From positions 62,001-126,000 of the forward strand of contig CALWEA010000003.1 in NCBI GenBank assembly GCA_944376905.1: a stretch of 64,000 bases of DNA. Reading direction: 5' to 3'. The DNA is from an uncultured Clostridia bacterium. GTDB taxonomy: Bacteria > Bacillota > Clostridia > Christensenellales > UBA1242. Position 1 is the first letter of the stretch. Each line of letters starts with the position of its first letter. A model generated the notes under the pieces. That model was not told the origin of the DNA. It saw nothing but the letters and a program-made list of their open reading frames with translations, and did no database searches. The translations under genes were made by a program, and so were the position numbers. This document shows, piece by piece, positions 15,542 through 23,848 of the stretch.

Positions 15542-16341
15542 AGGTTATTGATGTTATTGAAGATACTCTTATATTGTTGAATAAGAAAACACTTTTAGAA
15601 AAGGTGCAACAGTATAAATTAGAAAATCAAGATGATACTAGTGCATTATTAGGAAATATTTTATCTAAATCTATTTCCCCATCAATTGAAGACGGTTCCA
15701 TGTCTTTAAATAATGTAGAAGATGGTGGCAATATTGAAAATAGTATAAATACTGTAAATAGTGAAGATGGAGAAAGTGTTGCAAATAATGATAGTGAGGT
15801 AGATGGAGAAGAAGATGGAACAGGTATTGTTTCAATCTTTGATGAAAATGATTTAAATGAATTAGATATTTTAGTTAGATGTTTTAATTTGGTTTATTCG
15901 GAAATTTGTGTTTATTTTTTACCTTTAATTAAAGAAGAAATTGTTATTTTTAATAATAACAGATTTTATTTCAATACTTTACAAAAAAACATTTTAGAAG
16001 CATTAACATTACAAGATAGTTATGGAAATAAATTAAAATTTAGACAAAATTTTGATTATTTACTTTGTTTAGATTGTAAAGACAATAAAAATTTTCCAGC
16101 AATTTTATCTTATTCTTACTATCCTGATGTTTTAATGCTTGAAAATGATATTCAACTTCCAACTAACAAACTTTCTTCTTATCTTTTTGCATTTGGTGTT
16201 GCTCGCGAATTTTGCGTTCTTGAAGAAGACTTTGAAAATGCTGATATTTGGTCTATTCGTTTTGAATCTGGTTTGCAAAATTTAATTCAATCTACTTCTA
16301 TGCAAAAATCTTTTAATTTAAAAGAGCGGAGGTGGGAATAG
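15538..16341 (+). CDS. Putative head-tail connector / head-completion protein
   Basis: A 267-residue acidic protein placed where P22-like phages encode the tail accessory factor (gp4-like). The C-terminal half (FNLVYSEICVYFLPLIKEEI, LKFRQNFDYLLCLDCKDNKN, LFAFGVAREFCVLEEDFENA) has the helix-loop-helix look of a connector subunit. An acidic, Asn/Ser-rich insert covers about residues 45-100 (NSEDGESVANNDSEVDGEED) and has no obvious counterpart. The start overlaps the previous stop and its own stop overlaps the next GTG, giving a tightly coupled trio. The functional assignment rests mainly on position. Confidence 0.5.
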   Translation: MKVIDVIEDTLILLNKKTLLEKVQQYKLENQDDTSALLGNILSKSISPSIEDGSMSLNNVEDGGNIENSINTVNSEDGESVANNDSEVDGEEDGTGIVSIFDENDLNELDILVRCFNLVYSEICVYFLPLIKEEIVIFNNNRFYFNTLQKNILEALTLQDSYGNKLKFRQNFDYLLCLDCKDNKNFPAILSYSYYPDVLMLENDIQLPTNKLSSYLFAFGVAREFCVLEEDFENADIWSIRFESGLQNLIQSTSMQKSFNLKERRWE

Positions 16342-17906
16342 TGGCATACTTTTTTAACTCTAAAAAAATTTTAGACAATAAAAAAAGTGAGAATAATGAT
16401 AAAAGTAATCTTGATACTGCAAAATTGTCAAATTTAAAAAAATCTTCAATTAAATATTTTTCATTAAATCTTTTTGATAAGCCTGTTAAGTATAAAGTTG
16501 GCGATGAACAGCGTAAAGATTTTGAGGCGGAGTCTTGTTATAATTACAATTCTCAAAGTGGAATTTTAAAAAATGGTGTTGGTTTTGAAACTGCTCTTTA
16601 TCCCACCTCTGAAAGTGGGGAGGAATATCACACCGTTAATATGCCACATACAGGTGATATAAAAAAAATATGGTATTATCCTTATTACGAAACAAACAAT
16701 AATAGAAGAGTTGATAAAATTATTTTTTATGGAACTGATAACCAACTTTGGACTTTTGCTTTATTTTATCCAGGACAAAGTGTTGTTTCTATGCTTGATG
16801 AGGAATTTGGAATTACTCTTTCTAAACTTCCTGTTGGGTTAAGTTATAGAATTTACAACGAAGATTTTATGCTTTTTTCAACTGAAAATGGTTTAATTGC
16901 TTATACAACTCATCTTTTACCTGGTATTTATAATAATTGTCCAGAATTTATTTCTATGACTAAAATTTATGATTTGCTTTGGGCTATTCCTCAGGGTGAT
17001 AGAAACAAGGTTATTTATAATGAAGATTTAAATCCTATTCAGTGGGATAGTGAGAATCAAAAATTTGATTTAAGTGAATTTGGTCAACTTTGTAAACTTA
17101 TCAATTTTGATGACTATTTATTTGTTTTTCGTGATTATGGAATAACTAAAATTTCTCGATATGGAACAGGAGGTAATTTTAGTGTAAGTAATATTTACGA
17201 TTCTGGTTCTAGAATTTATGCCGACACTATTTGTGTTACTGGTGATGATATTACTTTTTTTACAGATGATGGTTTATATGTTTTTAATGGGAGTAGTTGT
17301 AAACCGCTAAGATTGGGCTTTGAATCTCTTATTAAAAAGGATAAAAATAAACAATCTTGTGCAACTTGGCTAAATGGTAAATATTATTTGGCTTGTTATT
17401 TGTCTTTTGATGATGGAAAACAGATTGGTTGCGAAAGTCAAGAAGACGGTTTTATTAATAATGCCTTGGTTTGTATTGACCCAATTTCATCTTTTTATTC
17501 TATAACTCGAGGGGTTGATATTTGTTCTTTAACTTCTGTCTCGGCTGGAATTTATTCCGAAGTTTTGGCTTCTTTTAATGGTAGCAAGTCACAAGAAATT
17601 GGAATGATTAGAGAAAACGGTTCTTTTTTTGATTCTCTTTTATCAAGTTATTATAAAAGTAAAACAACTGATTTTGGATTTATGAAAAAAACAAAAAAGA
17701 TTAAATCTTTTAAAATTAAATCTTTATATGATTGTAAAATAAATATTTGCAGTGATAAAGAAAATCAAATAATTGAAGTTGTTGGTAAAAATTCTTGGCA
17801 AACTATTAAATGTAATGTCAAAGGTGAAACTTTTTTCTTCGAAATTTCTTCTGTTGGTGTTGCTCAAATTTATCCTCCTAAATTTGAAGTTCAAATTTTC
17901 GATTAA
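16341..17906 (+). CDS. Packaged-DNA stabilisation (P22 gp10-like) protein
   Basis: A 521-residue beta-rich protein with regularly spaced blades (KIIFYGTDNQLWTFALF, DLLWAIPQGDRNKVIYNED, DDYLFVFRDYGITKISRYGT, DDITFFTDDGLYVFNGSSCK), as expected for a beta-propeller. P22 gp10 and its relatives form such a propeller ring that closes the portal after packaging. I chose GTG at 16341, 8 bp after GGAGG and overlapping the upstream TAG; the in-frame GTG at 16332 overlaps the Shine-Dalgarno sequence itself. In podoviruses a needle and tailspike gene would follow, but none is present here. Confidence 0.55.
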   Translation: MAYFFNSKKILDNKKSENNDKSNLDTAKLSNLKKSSIKYFSLNLFDKPVKYKVGDEQRKDFEAESCYNYNSQSGILKNGVGFETALYPTSESGEEYHTVNMPHTGDIKKIWYYPYYETNNNRRVDKIIFYGTDNQLWTFALFYPGQSVVSMLDEEFGITLSKLPVGLSYRIYNEDFMLFSTENGLIAYTTHLLPGIYNNCPEFISMTKIYDLLWAIPQGDRNKVIYNEDLNPIQWDSENQKFDLSEFGQLCKLINFDDYLFVFRDYGITKISRYGTGGNFSVSNIYDSGSRIYADTICVTGDDITFFTDDGLYVFNGSSCKPLRLGFESLIKKDKNKQSCATWLNGKYYLACYLSFDDGKQIGCESQEDGFINNALVCIDPISSFYSITRGVDICSLTSVSAGIYSEVLASFNGSKSQEIGMIRENGSFFDSLLSSYYKSKTTDFGFMKKTKKIKSFKIKSLYDCKINICSDKENQIIEVVGKNSWQTIKCNVKGETFFFEISSVGVAQIYPPKFEVQIFD

Positions 17907-18141
17907 TATTTTGTATTGATTATTTATTCAATTGTTCAACGTGGGAGATGTTTTTTTGCTTTTCATAAATAAACTTATTTTAATACCATAGACTATGTTT
18001 TCTTTTGTTACATAGATTATTTTTATTTTTTAATCTTATAAACTTTGTTAATTTTGTTTAACCTTAAAATATTATATTTTTAATCATAAGTAATAATTTT
18101 TTAAGTCTTATATTTTTTATTTAATATTGTTTGAGGATTTT

Positions 18142-18339
18142 ATGCGGAGTAGTAAACATTTTTTTAAAAACATTTTGTTTAATAATTTTAAAAGTGATTT
18201 TTTAATTTTAAGATATAAAAATTTTTCAAATTGTCATTGTTTTTATTGTAAGTTTTCTTCTAACTTAATAAAAAATAAAATTGATTTTATTAAACGAAAG
18301 CAAAGACAATTTAAAGGCAATAAAACATGGAAGATATAA
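18142..18339 (+). CDS. Small basic hypothetical protein
   Basis: A 65-residue, Lys/Phe-rich peptide with a central cysteine cluster (NCHCFYCK). The ATG follows TGAGGA by four bases, and its end overlaps the holin start by 13 bp, which supports translation. No family recognised. It could be a small membrane-associated or metal-binding phage protein, or a leader peptide coupling holin synthesis. Confidence 0.4.
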   Translation: MRSSKHFFKNILFNNFKSDFLILRYKNFSNCHCFYCKFSSNLIKNKIDFIKRKQRQFKGNKTWKI

Positions 18340-18566
18340 TTAACATTGTTATAAGTAACGGAGTTTTTGCAACTTTATTTGTTTGGTTACTGTTTTATCA
18401 ACTTAAAGATAGTTCTAAAAGAGAACAAAAATATATTGCAACAATAGAAAAACTTTCTAAACATCTTGATATTGTTGAAGAACTTAAAGAAGATTTAACG
18501 GAAATTAAACAATCGTTAATTAAAAATTCAAAAGGTGATAATAATGAAACTTCAAGAAAGAATTAA
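18327..18566 (+). CDS. BhlA/UviB family holin-like protein
   Basis: A 79-residue protein with one N-terminal transmembrane helix (IVISNGVFATLFVWLLFYQL) followed by a charged coiled-coil (EKLSKHLDIVEELKEDLTEI). This is the standard layout of the BhlA/UviB holin family, which perforates the membrane to release bacteriocins or phage particles. It overlaps both neighbours: the small basic gene upstream and the second holin downstream. No endolysin gene is found with it. Confidence 0.85.
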   Translation: MEDIINIVISNGVFATLFVWLLFYQLKDSSKREQKYIATIEKLSKHLDIVEELKEDLTEIKQSLIKNSKGDNNETSRKN

Positions 18567-19008
18567 GTCGTATAAATTTTGGGTTGGTCTTTCAGCATCT
18601 TTGGTTTTTGTTTTACAGTGGATTGGTAAGGCTTTTGGGTTTGAAATTTCTGCTGAAATTGTTAATGGTATTACTATGGGATTTTGTTCTGTTTTAATGG
18701 TTTTTGGATTTGTTGAAAAACCTAATAAAAAGCAAAATAATGATTCAAACGAAGCAGTTTCTATTGATAATACATCAGAAATTTCGTCAAATGATGAAAA
18801 AGAAGTTGCTTTAAATAATTTATCAAAAATTTCTTTAAATAATTTAAAAAAGACTAATACGAATGATGTGTTAGAAAGTACAACAATTGACGAATTGTCG
18901 GTTAATACAAGCAATACGTCTAATAATGAAAATTTTAATAATAATTTATCTTCACAAACTAAAAATAGTTATGATGTGATTGAGGTTTATGATGAAGATA
19001 AAAATTAA
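18544..19008 (+). CDS. Phage holin (phi-LC3/Hol44-like) with Asn/Ser-rich tail
   Basis: The 154-residue product begins MKLQERIKSYKFWVGLSASL, the hallmark of the phi-LC3-type holins (a KxxxFW start followed by two transmembrane helices, here about residues 12-30 and 42-58). A soluble tail of about 90 Asn/Ser/Thr-rich residues is extra relative to the family. AAAGGTG supports the ATG at 18544; the in-frame GTG at 18535 lies in that ribosome binding site. The overlap with the BhlA gene implies co-translation. Two holins without an endolysin suggest the lytic enzyme is encoded elsewhere or is supplied by the host. Confidence 0.8.
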   Translation: MKLQERIKSYKFWVGLSASLVFVLQWIGKAFGFEISAEIVNGITMGFCSVLMVFGFVEKPNKKQNNDSNEAVSIDNTSEISSNDEKEVALNNLSKISLNNLKKTNTNDVLESTTIDELSVNTSNTSNNENFNNNLSSQTKNSYDVIEVYDEDKN

Positions 19009-19586
19009 AACATAAAAATTTTGAATGTTATTTGTTTATAAAACGAGATTGCTAATAAAGATAATAATGTGGGTTAAAGAGTTAAAATTTAATAAATTAT
19101 TTATTTAAAAAATTTTAATTTTTATTAAACATATTTAATAATAAAATAAAGGTGTTTAATTTTTTTTAAATCTATATTATTTGAATTTGTTATTATGATT
19201 AACTATTTGTTAAAACTTAAATGATAATTTAACAATAAAAGTAACATATGATGGTTAGTTGTGAAAATTATAGGAGTGGAAAGATTTTTTCTGCTCCTTT
19301 TTTTATTTTTATTGTATGTCTTATTAGATTTTTATTTATTTTGTTTTTAAAATACATTAGTTTATGTTTTTGCATTTTACTTTACAAAATAAATGGTTAA
19401 TGATATAGTAAAAATATAAACAAGAGTTATTATGTATGATTATTATGTGTGATTATTATTAATTAGTGTTGTTGAAAATTTTTAAATAATTTTTAATTAA
19501 AATTTTCTTAATTATATGTTAAAATTAAGTAAATTATAAACTAATTGACATTGTATACTAATTTGAAAAATTTTATTGAGGTAAAA
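19009..19586. other. Intergenic region at the distal end of the phage-derived module
   Basis: This 578-bp AT-rich stretch carries the module terminator (19272-19306) and otherwise only low-complexity sequence. I looked for an att-like duplicate of sequence near the left end (1.8-3.2 kb) and saw none. Confidence 0.5.
19272..19306 (+). terminator. Terminator after the holin genes
   Basis: AGGAG (19272-19276) pairs with CTCCT (19294-19298). An inner GAAA/TTTC stretch also pairs, and a long T run follows. It marks the right end of the module transcript. Confidence 0.75.
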
Positions 19587-20912
19587 ATGAATTTTAAAGA
19601 AATTGTTGATAAAAAATTTGCTAATAAAGAACTTTCTTTCGAAGAAATAAAATTTTGTGTAGATTGCTATATGCGAGAACTGGTTAATGATGAAAACATG
19701 ACAAATTTTTTAAAAGCAATTTATGATAATGGTATGTCAAATGATGAAACATATTTCTTAACAAAAGTTTTGCAAAATTCGGGTGTAAGTTTGAATTTGC
19801 ATAGCATGGGTATAACAAACGTTATCGTTGACAAACATTCAACAGGGGGAGTTAGTGATTCGACAACTTTAATTATTGTTCCCCTTTTGGCTTCCTTGGG
19901 AATTAGTGTTGTTAAAATGAGTGGGGGAAAACTTGGGTTTACTGGTGGAACGGCTGATAAAATTAAGTGTTTTGCTAATTTGAAAAATGAAATACCTCTT
20001 GATGAAGCGGTTGAAATTGTTAAAAATAATAATGGTGTTTTTTTAACCCAGTCTGAAGAATTTGCACCTGCTGATAAAAAAATTTATCATCTTAGAGATA
20101 AAACAGGATTGGTTGATAATGTTCCATTAATTGCTTCTTCTGTTGCGAGCAAAAAACTTGCAGTTGGTGCTGATATTATTTTAATTGATGTGAAATGTGG
20201 CGATGGTGCAATGATTAAAGACTTGCGTAATGCAAAAAAATTATCCAATTTATTAATGTGGATATTTAAAAAGGAAAATAAAAGATGTGTTACTGTTATA
20301 AGTCAAATGAATAGACCTTTGGGAGATTATATAGGAAATGAACTTGAAGTTTACGAGGCTATTCTTATTTTAAAAAATAAATTAAACAACAATTTACTAA
20401 AATTAAGTTTGTTTTTGTGTGGTTTAATTGTTCAAAAGGCATTTGGAGTTGATAATTACGAAGCATACAACTTACTTTCACAATCTTTGAAATCTAAAAA
20501 AGCATTAAAAAAATTTATGGATATTGTTCAGGCTCAAGGAGGTTCTCTTGTTTTATTTCAAGATAGAATTCCTTATAAAAAACATAAAATAAAATCTTCT
20601 AAAAGTGGTTATCTATTTGTCAATACTGCAAAATTAGGGGAATTGTGTAATTATTATGATTCAGTTTTTAAACAATTTAAAGGTGTTCATTTGCTTAAAC
20701 CAATCTTCGAATTTGTTGAAGAGGGAGAAGATATTTTTGAAATTATAACAAGGCATAAAAATTTACAAGTCGAAAATAATGTTTTAAATGTAAAAGATTT
20801 AACAAATGAAGATTTGTTGGAAATAAAAAAACAATTTCAATCTTGCTTTCAAATTAGAAAGAAAAAACCAAATAAATGTTTTAAGTTAGTTGAAAATGTT
20901 GTTTTACGTTAA
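19587..20912 (+). CDS. pdp: Pyrimidine-nucleoside (thymidine) phosphorylase
   Basis: The enzyme splits thymidine, uridine or deoxyuridine with phosphate to base and pentose-1-phosphate, for nucleoside salvage. The 441-residue protein contains the family signature KHSTGGVSDSTTLIIVPLLA and the phosphate-binding SGGKLGFTGGTADK region, and a C-terminal beta domain (about residues 330-441). GAGGTAAAA precedes the ATG at 19587, so the upstream in-frame extension from 19545 is rejected. It begins the housekeeping segment after the phage-derived genes and is 52 bp upstream of tsaE. Confidence 0.9.
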   Translation: MNFKEIVDKKFANKELSFEEIKFCVDCYMRELVNDENMTNFLKAIYDNGMSNDETYFLTKVLQNSGVSLNLHSMGITNVIVDKHSTGGVSDSTTLIIVPLLASLGISVVKMSGGKLGFTGGTADKIKCFANLKNEIPLDEAVEIVKNNNGVFLTQSEEFAPADKKIYHLRDKTGLVDNVPLIASSVASKKLAVGADIILIDVKCGDGAMIKDLRNAKKLSNLLMWIFKKENKRCVTVISQMNRPLGDYIGNELEVYEAILILKNKLNNNLLKLSLFLCGLIVQKAFGVDNYEAYNLLSQSLKSKKALKKFMDIVQAQGGSLVLFQDRIPYKKHKIKSSKSGYLFVNTAKLGELCNYYDSVFKQFKGVHLLKPIFEFVEEGEDIFEIITRHKNLQVENNVLNVKDLTNEDLLEIKKQFQSCFQIRKKKPNKCFKLVENVVLR

Positions 20913-20964
20913 TTTTTTCTTGATATTTTATCGCTTGATTTTTTATAATATGATAGAGGTGTTT

Positions 20965-21408
20965 ATGAAATTAGAAATTTTATCCAAAGGACCAGAGCAA
21001 ACAATGGCAATTGCTGAAAAATTTGCATCAACTTTAAAATATCCTTGTGTTATTTCTTTACGTGGAGAACTTGGTGCTGGCAAAACAACTTTTGCGAAAG
21101 GTTTTGCAAAGGGATTGGGAGTTAAAGAAGTTTTAACTAGTCCAACTTTTGCTATTTTAAATGAATACAACTCTGGGTGTTTGCCCTTATACCATTTTGA
21201 TTTATATCGTATTAATGGGGTTGAAGAAGCATATTCTTTGGGATTCGAAGAATTTTTTGATTTAACTAAATTGAAGGGTATTTCATTGGTTGAATGGGCG
21301 GAAAATGCTGATGGTATTTTACCTATGCGACACATTGAAATTGATATTCAAAAAATAGATGAGCAATCTAGAAAGATTGTTATTGAAGCAAAAAACGAAC
21401 CTGCTTAA
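20965..21408 (+). CDS. tsaE: tRNA threonylcarbamoyladenosine biosynthesis ATPase TsaE
   Basis: TsaE is the small ATPase that, with TsaB and TsaD, installs t6A at position 37 of ANN-decoding tRNAs. The 147-residue protein has the P-loop RGELGAGKTTFAKGFAKGLG, the SPTFAILNEY switch segment and YHFDLYRI. GAGGTG precedes the ATG at 20965; a longer in-frame start at 20890 would overlap the pdp stop and is not supported. The tsaE-tsaB-rimI order is the standard Bacillota cluster. Confidence 0.95.
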   Translation: MKLEILSKGPEQTMAIAEKFASTLKYPCVISLRGELGAGKTTFAKGFAKGLGVKEVLTSPTFAILNEYNSGCLPLYHFDLYRINGVEEAYSLGFEEFFDLTKLKGISLVEWAENADGILPMRHIEIDIQKIDEQSRKIVIEAKNEPA

Positions 21409-21634
21409 TTTTTATTATTTTTTGTTTAATATTTTTAAATTTTAATATTTATTATTTTAATTAAATATTTAATGCATACTTGTTTTATTTAATAAGAATT
21501 TATATTAATTTATAAAAAATAAACCTTTATTTAGAATAAAATCTAAATATCTTATTAATTAAAAAATAATAATAAATTTAAAATAATTAGATTTTTATCT
21601 AAATGCAAATAATTTATATAAGTTGGAGAAGATT

Positions 21635-22273
21635 ATGAGCGTTGTTTTATGTTTAAACACTGCTTTTGCTAAAGCAGATTTGGCTTTGTCTGTAAATAAT
21701 AAAAATGATTATATTTCTATTGATTCGAATTCAAAATCATCAGAGAATGTTTTGCCATGTATTGAAAAAATGTTATCTCAAAAAAATTTAAAACCAACAG
21801 ATTTAGATTTTATTGGGGTTGTTGTTGGTCCTGGTTCTTTTACTGGTTTAAGAATAGGTGTTGCGATTGTTAAGGGTTTTGTTTGCGTTAAAGAAAGAAT
21901 TAAAATTGTTGAAATTAATTCCTTAGATTTAATGGCAAAAACCTTTTTAAATAAATTTAAAAATAAAATTAACCAAAAAAATTTTTATTGTGTTTTAAAT
22001 GCTTTATCGGGTAGATTTTTTATTGCTAAATATGATTGTTTTGGTAATTGCTTGGAAAATGCAAAACTTGTTAACGAACTGCCAAATTCTTCTGTTTTTG
22101 TCGGTTTAGAAATTGAAAATTTAGATTTCGTTGATTTCAGTATTCAACTTACATCTGAAACGCTGTTTGAAGTGTGCTGTGAAAAAATTAAAAATAATAC
22201 GTTTACAAATCTTGAAGATTTAAAACCGCTGTATTTGCGTCTTTCACAAGCAGAAGAAAATTTGTGTAGTTAA
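21635..22273 (+). CDS. tsaB: tRNA threonylcarbamoyladenosine protein TsaB
   Basis: TsaB is the catalytically inactive ASKHA-fold partner that dimerises with TsaD in t6A synthesis. The 212-residue protein has the typical VVVGPGSFTGLRIGVAIVKG motif and an N-terminal LNTAFAKADLAL strand in place of LDTS. The start at 21635 is behind GGAGAAG. A 226-bp AT-rich gap separates it from tsaE, larger than usual for this cluster. Confidence 0.92.
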   Translation: MSVVLCLNTAFAKADLALSVNNKNDYISIDSNSKSSENVLPCIEKMLSQKNLKPTDLDFIGVVVGPGSFTGLRIGVAIVKGFVCVKERIKIVEINSLDLMAKTFLNKFKNKINQKNFYCVLNALSGRFFIAKYDCFGNCLENAKLVNELPNSSVFVGLEIENLDFVDFSIQLTSETLFEVCCEKIKNNTFTNLEDLKPLYLRLSQAEENLCS

Positions 22274-22337
22274 AAAATATTTTTTTATTTTTTTGATTTT
22301 TATTTTGTTTTTTATTTTGTTAAAAGGAGATGTTTTT

Positions 22338-22880
22338 TTGAAATTTAAAATTTTAAAAGCAAATAAAAAGCATATTAAAGAAATTCAAGAAATTTCAACT
22401 CAACAATTTGGTTTGTTGGGTTGGGCTCCCAATTTTTTTGAATCTGAATTAAAAAATGAAAACCATTTTTTTTATGTTGTTGTTGTTAATCAATGTGTTG
22501 AAAATATACAAGATAATAATGGTTTGGTTAATTCAAATATATTTTTAAAAAAAGAAAAGAAAGGTTTTATAAACCCTTGTCAAAAAATTGTTGGTTTTAT
22601 AAATTTTATGCAAACGGAAGGTGAATTGGGGTTAGATTTTAACATTCTAAATATAGCAACGAGAGAAGAGTTTAAAAATAAAGGTGTTGCATCTGCTTTA
22701 ATTAATTTTGTTTTTAAATTAGCAAAACAAAGAAAATTTAAAAGTGTTTGGCTGGAAGTTCGTTGCTCTAATAATGTTGCAATTCATCTTTACCAGAAAC
22801 TTGGTTTTCAACAATTGTATATAAGAAAAAATTACTATTCTAATGGTGAAGATGCTATAATTTTTAGAAAAATTTTTTAA
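22338..22880 (+). CDS. rimI: Ribosomal-protein-alanine N-acetyltransferase RimI
   Basis: RimI is a GNAT acetyltransferase acting on the N-terminal alanine of S18. The 180-residue protein has the GNAT A motif (NIATREEFKNKGVASALINF) and the VRCSNNVAIHLYQKLGF B motif. Compared with usual family members of about 150 residues it has an Asn-rich insert near residues 50-80. I chose TTG at 22338, eight bases after AAGGAG. The in-frame start at 22293 is in poor context. It ends the tsaE-tsaB-rimI cluster. Confidence 0.88.
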   Translation: MKFKILKANKKHIKEIQEISTQQFGLLGWAPNFFESELKNENHFFYVVVVNQCVENIQDNNGLVNSNIFLKKEKKGFINPCQKIVGFINFMQTEGELGLDFNILNIATREEFKNKGVASALINFVFKLAKQRKFKSVWLEVRCSNNVAIHLYQKLGFQQLYIRKNYYSNGEDAIIFRKIF

Positions 22881-23062
22881 TTTTTATTTTTTTACTTATA
22901 TATTTTTTTTTGACAATACTTATATTTTTATAATTTTTTTTATTTTTTATTTTAAAATTTTTATTTTTGATTTTATATTTCTTAAAAATTTTTTATTGTG
23001 CTTGGTTTATTTTTTTATATGACAATATTAAACTCTAAATCATATATAATTGTGGAGTTTTT

Positions 23063-23779
23063 ATGTTTTTTTATTTTAAAAATGTTAAAATAAACTATTT
23101 AGTTTTGGGAGATAAAGGAAAGTGGTTGGTTTTTTTGCATGGTTGGGGTGGTAGTGTTGAATCTTTTTTAGGTGTCGCTAAGACTTTTAAAAATAACCGA
23201 TGTTTGTTAATAGATTTTCCACCTTTTGGTGATAGTGGTGAGCCACAAGATGTTTGGGATTTGAAAACTTATGCAGATATGGTTTTTTCTCTTATTCAAA
23301 AACTTAAAATAAAAAAAATTTCATTAATTTCTCATTCTTTTGGGGGAAGAGTTGCAATTTTACTTTCTTCAACTTATAATGTCAATGTTTCTAAACTTAT
23401 TCTTATTGATAGTGCGGGTATGAAACCTCGTGATTTTTTATGGACTAAATTTAAAATTGTTAAATATAAATTTTTAAAAAAATTAGGCTTTAAACAAAAG
23501 AACAAAGGTTCCCAAGACTACAAGTCTCTTTCACCCATCATGAAAAAAACTTTTTCTTGTGTTGTCAATCAATATCTTGAACAGTTTTGTTCATATATTA
23601 ATGCAGAAACTCTTATCTTTTCTGGTGATAAAGATAAAACAACACCTCTTTATATGGCTAAACGTTTAAACAAGTTAATAAAAAATAGTGGTTTAGTTGT
23701 TTTAAAAAACGCAGGTCATTTTTCTTACTTGGATAATTTTGAGCAATTTATTATCATTGTTCACAAATTTATAAATTAA
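23063..23779 (+). CDS. Alpha/beta-fold hydrolase
   Basis: A 238-residue hydrolase with the HGWGGS oxyanion motif, the nucleophile elbow SHSFGGR (Ser) and a C-terminal GDKDKTTP (Asp) and NAGHFSYLD (His), giving a complete catalytic triad. The fold resembles carboxylesterase or MhpC-type hydrolases; the substrate is unknown. It has a TATATAAT-like -10 close to its short leader and a GTGGAG ribosome binding site, and is followed 70 bp later by a Mur ligase gene, so a cell-envelope link is possible but unproven. Confidence 0.85.
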   Translation: MFFYFKNVKINYLVLGDKGKWLVFLHGWGGSVESFLGVAKTFKNNRCLLIDFPPFGDSGEPQDVWDLKTYADMVFSLIQKLKIKKISLISHSFGGRVAILLSSTYNVNVSKLILIDSAGMKPRDFLWTKFKIVKYKFLKKLGFKQKNKGSQDYKSLSPIMKKTFSCVVNQYLEQFCSYINAETLIFSGDKDKTTPLYMAKRLNKLIKNSGLVVLKNAGHFSYLDNFEQFIIIVHKFIN

Positions 23780-23848
23780 TTTTATATATTTTTTGTTTTT
23801 ACTTGATTTTTTTTTGTTTGTCTTTAAAATCTATTATAGGAGTTTATT

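Noticed and set aside
1846-19306. Attachment-site direct repeats flanking the phage-derived module.
   Set aside because: By eye no sequence of 12 bp or more with mixed composition is shared between the left and right edges; only low-complexity A/T matches occur.
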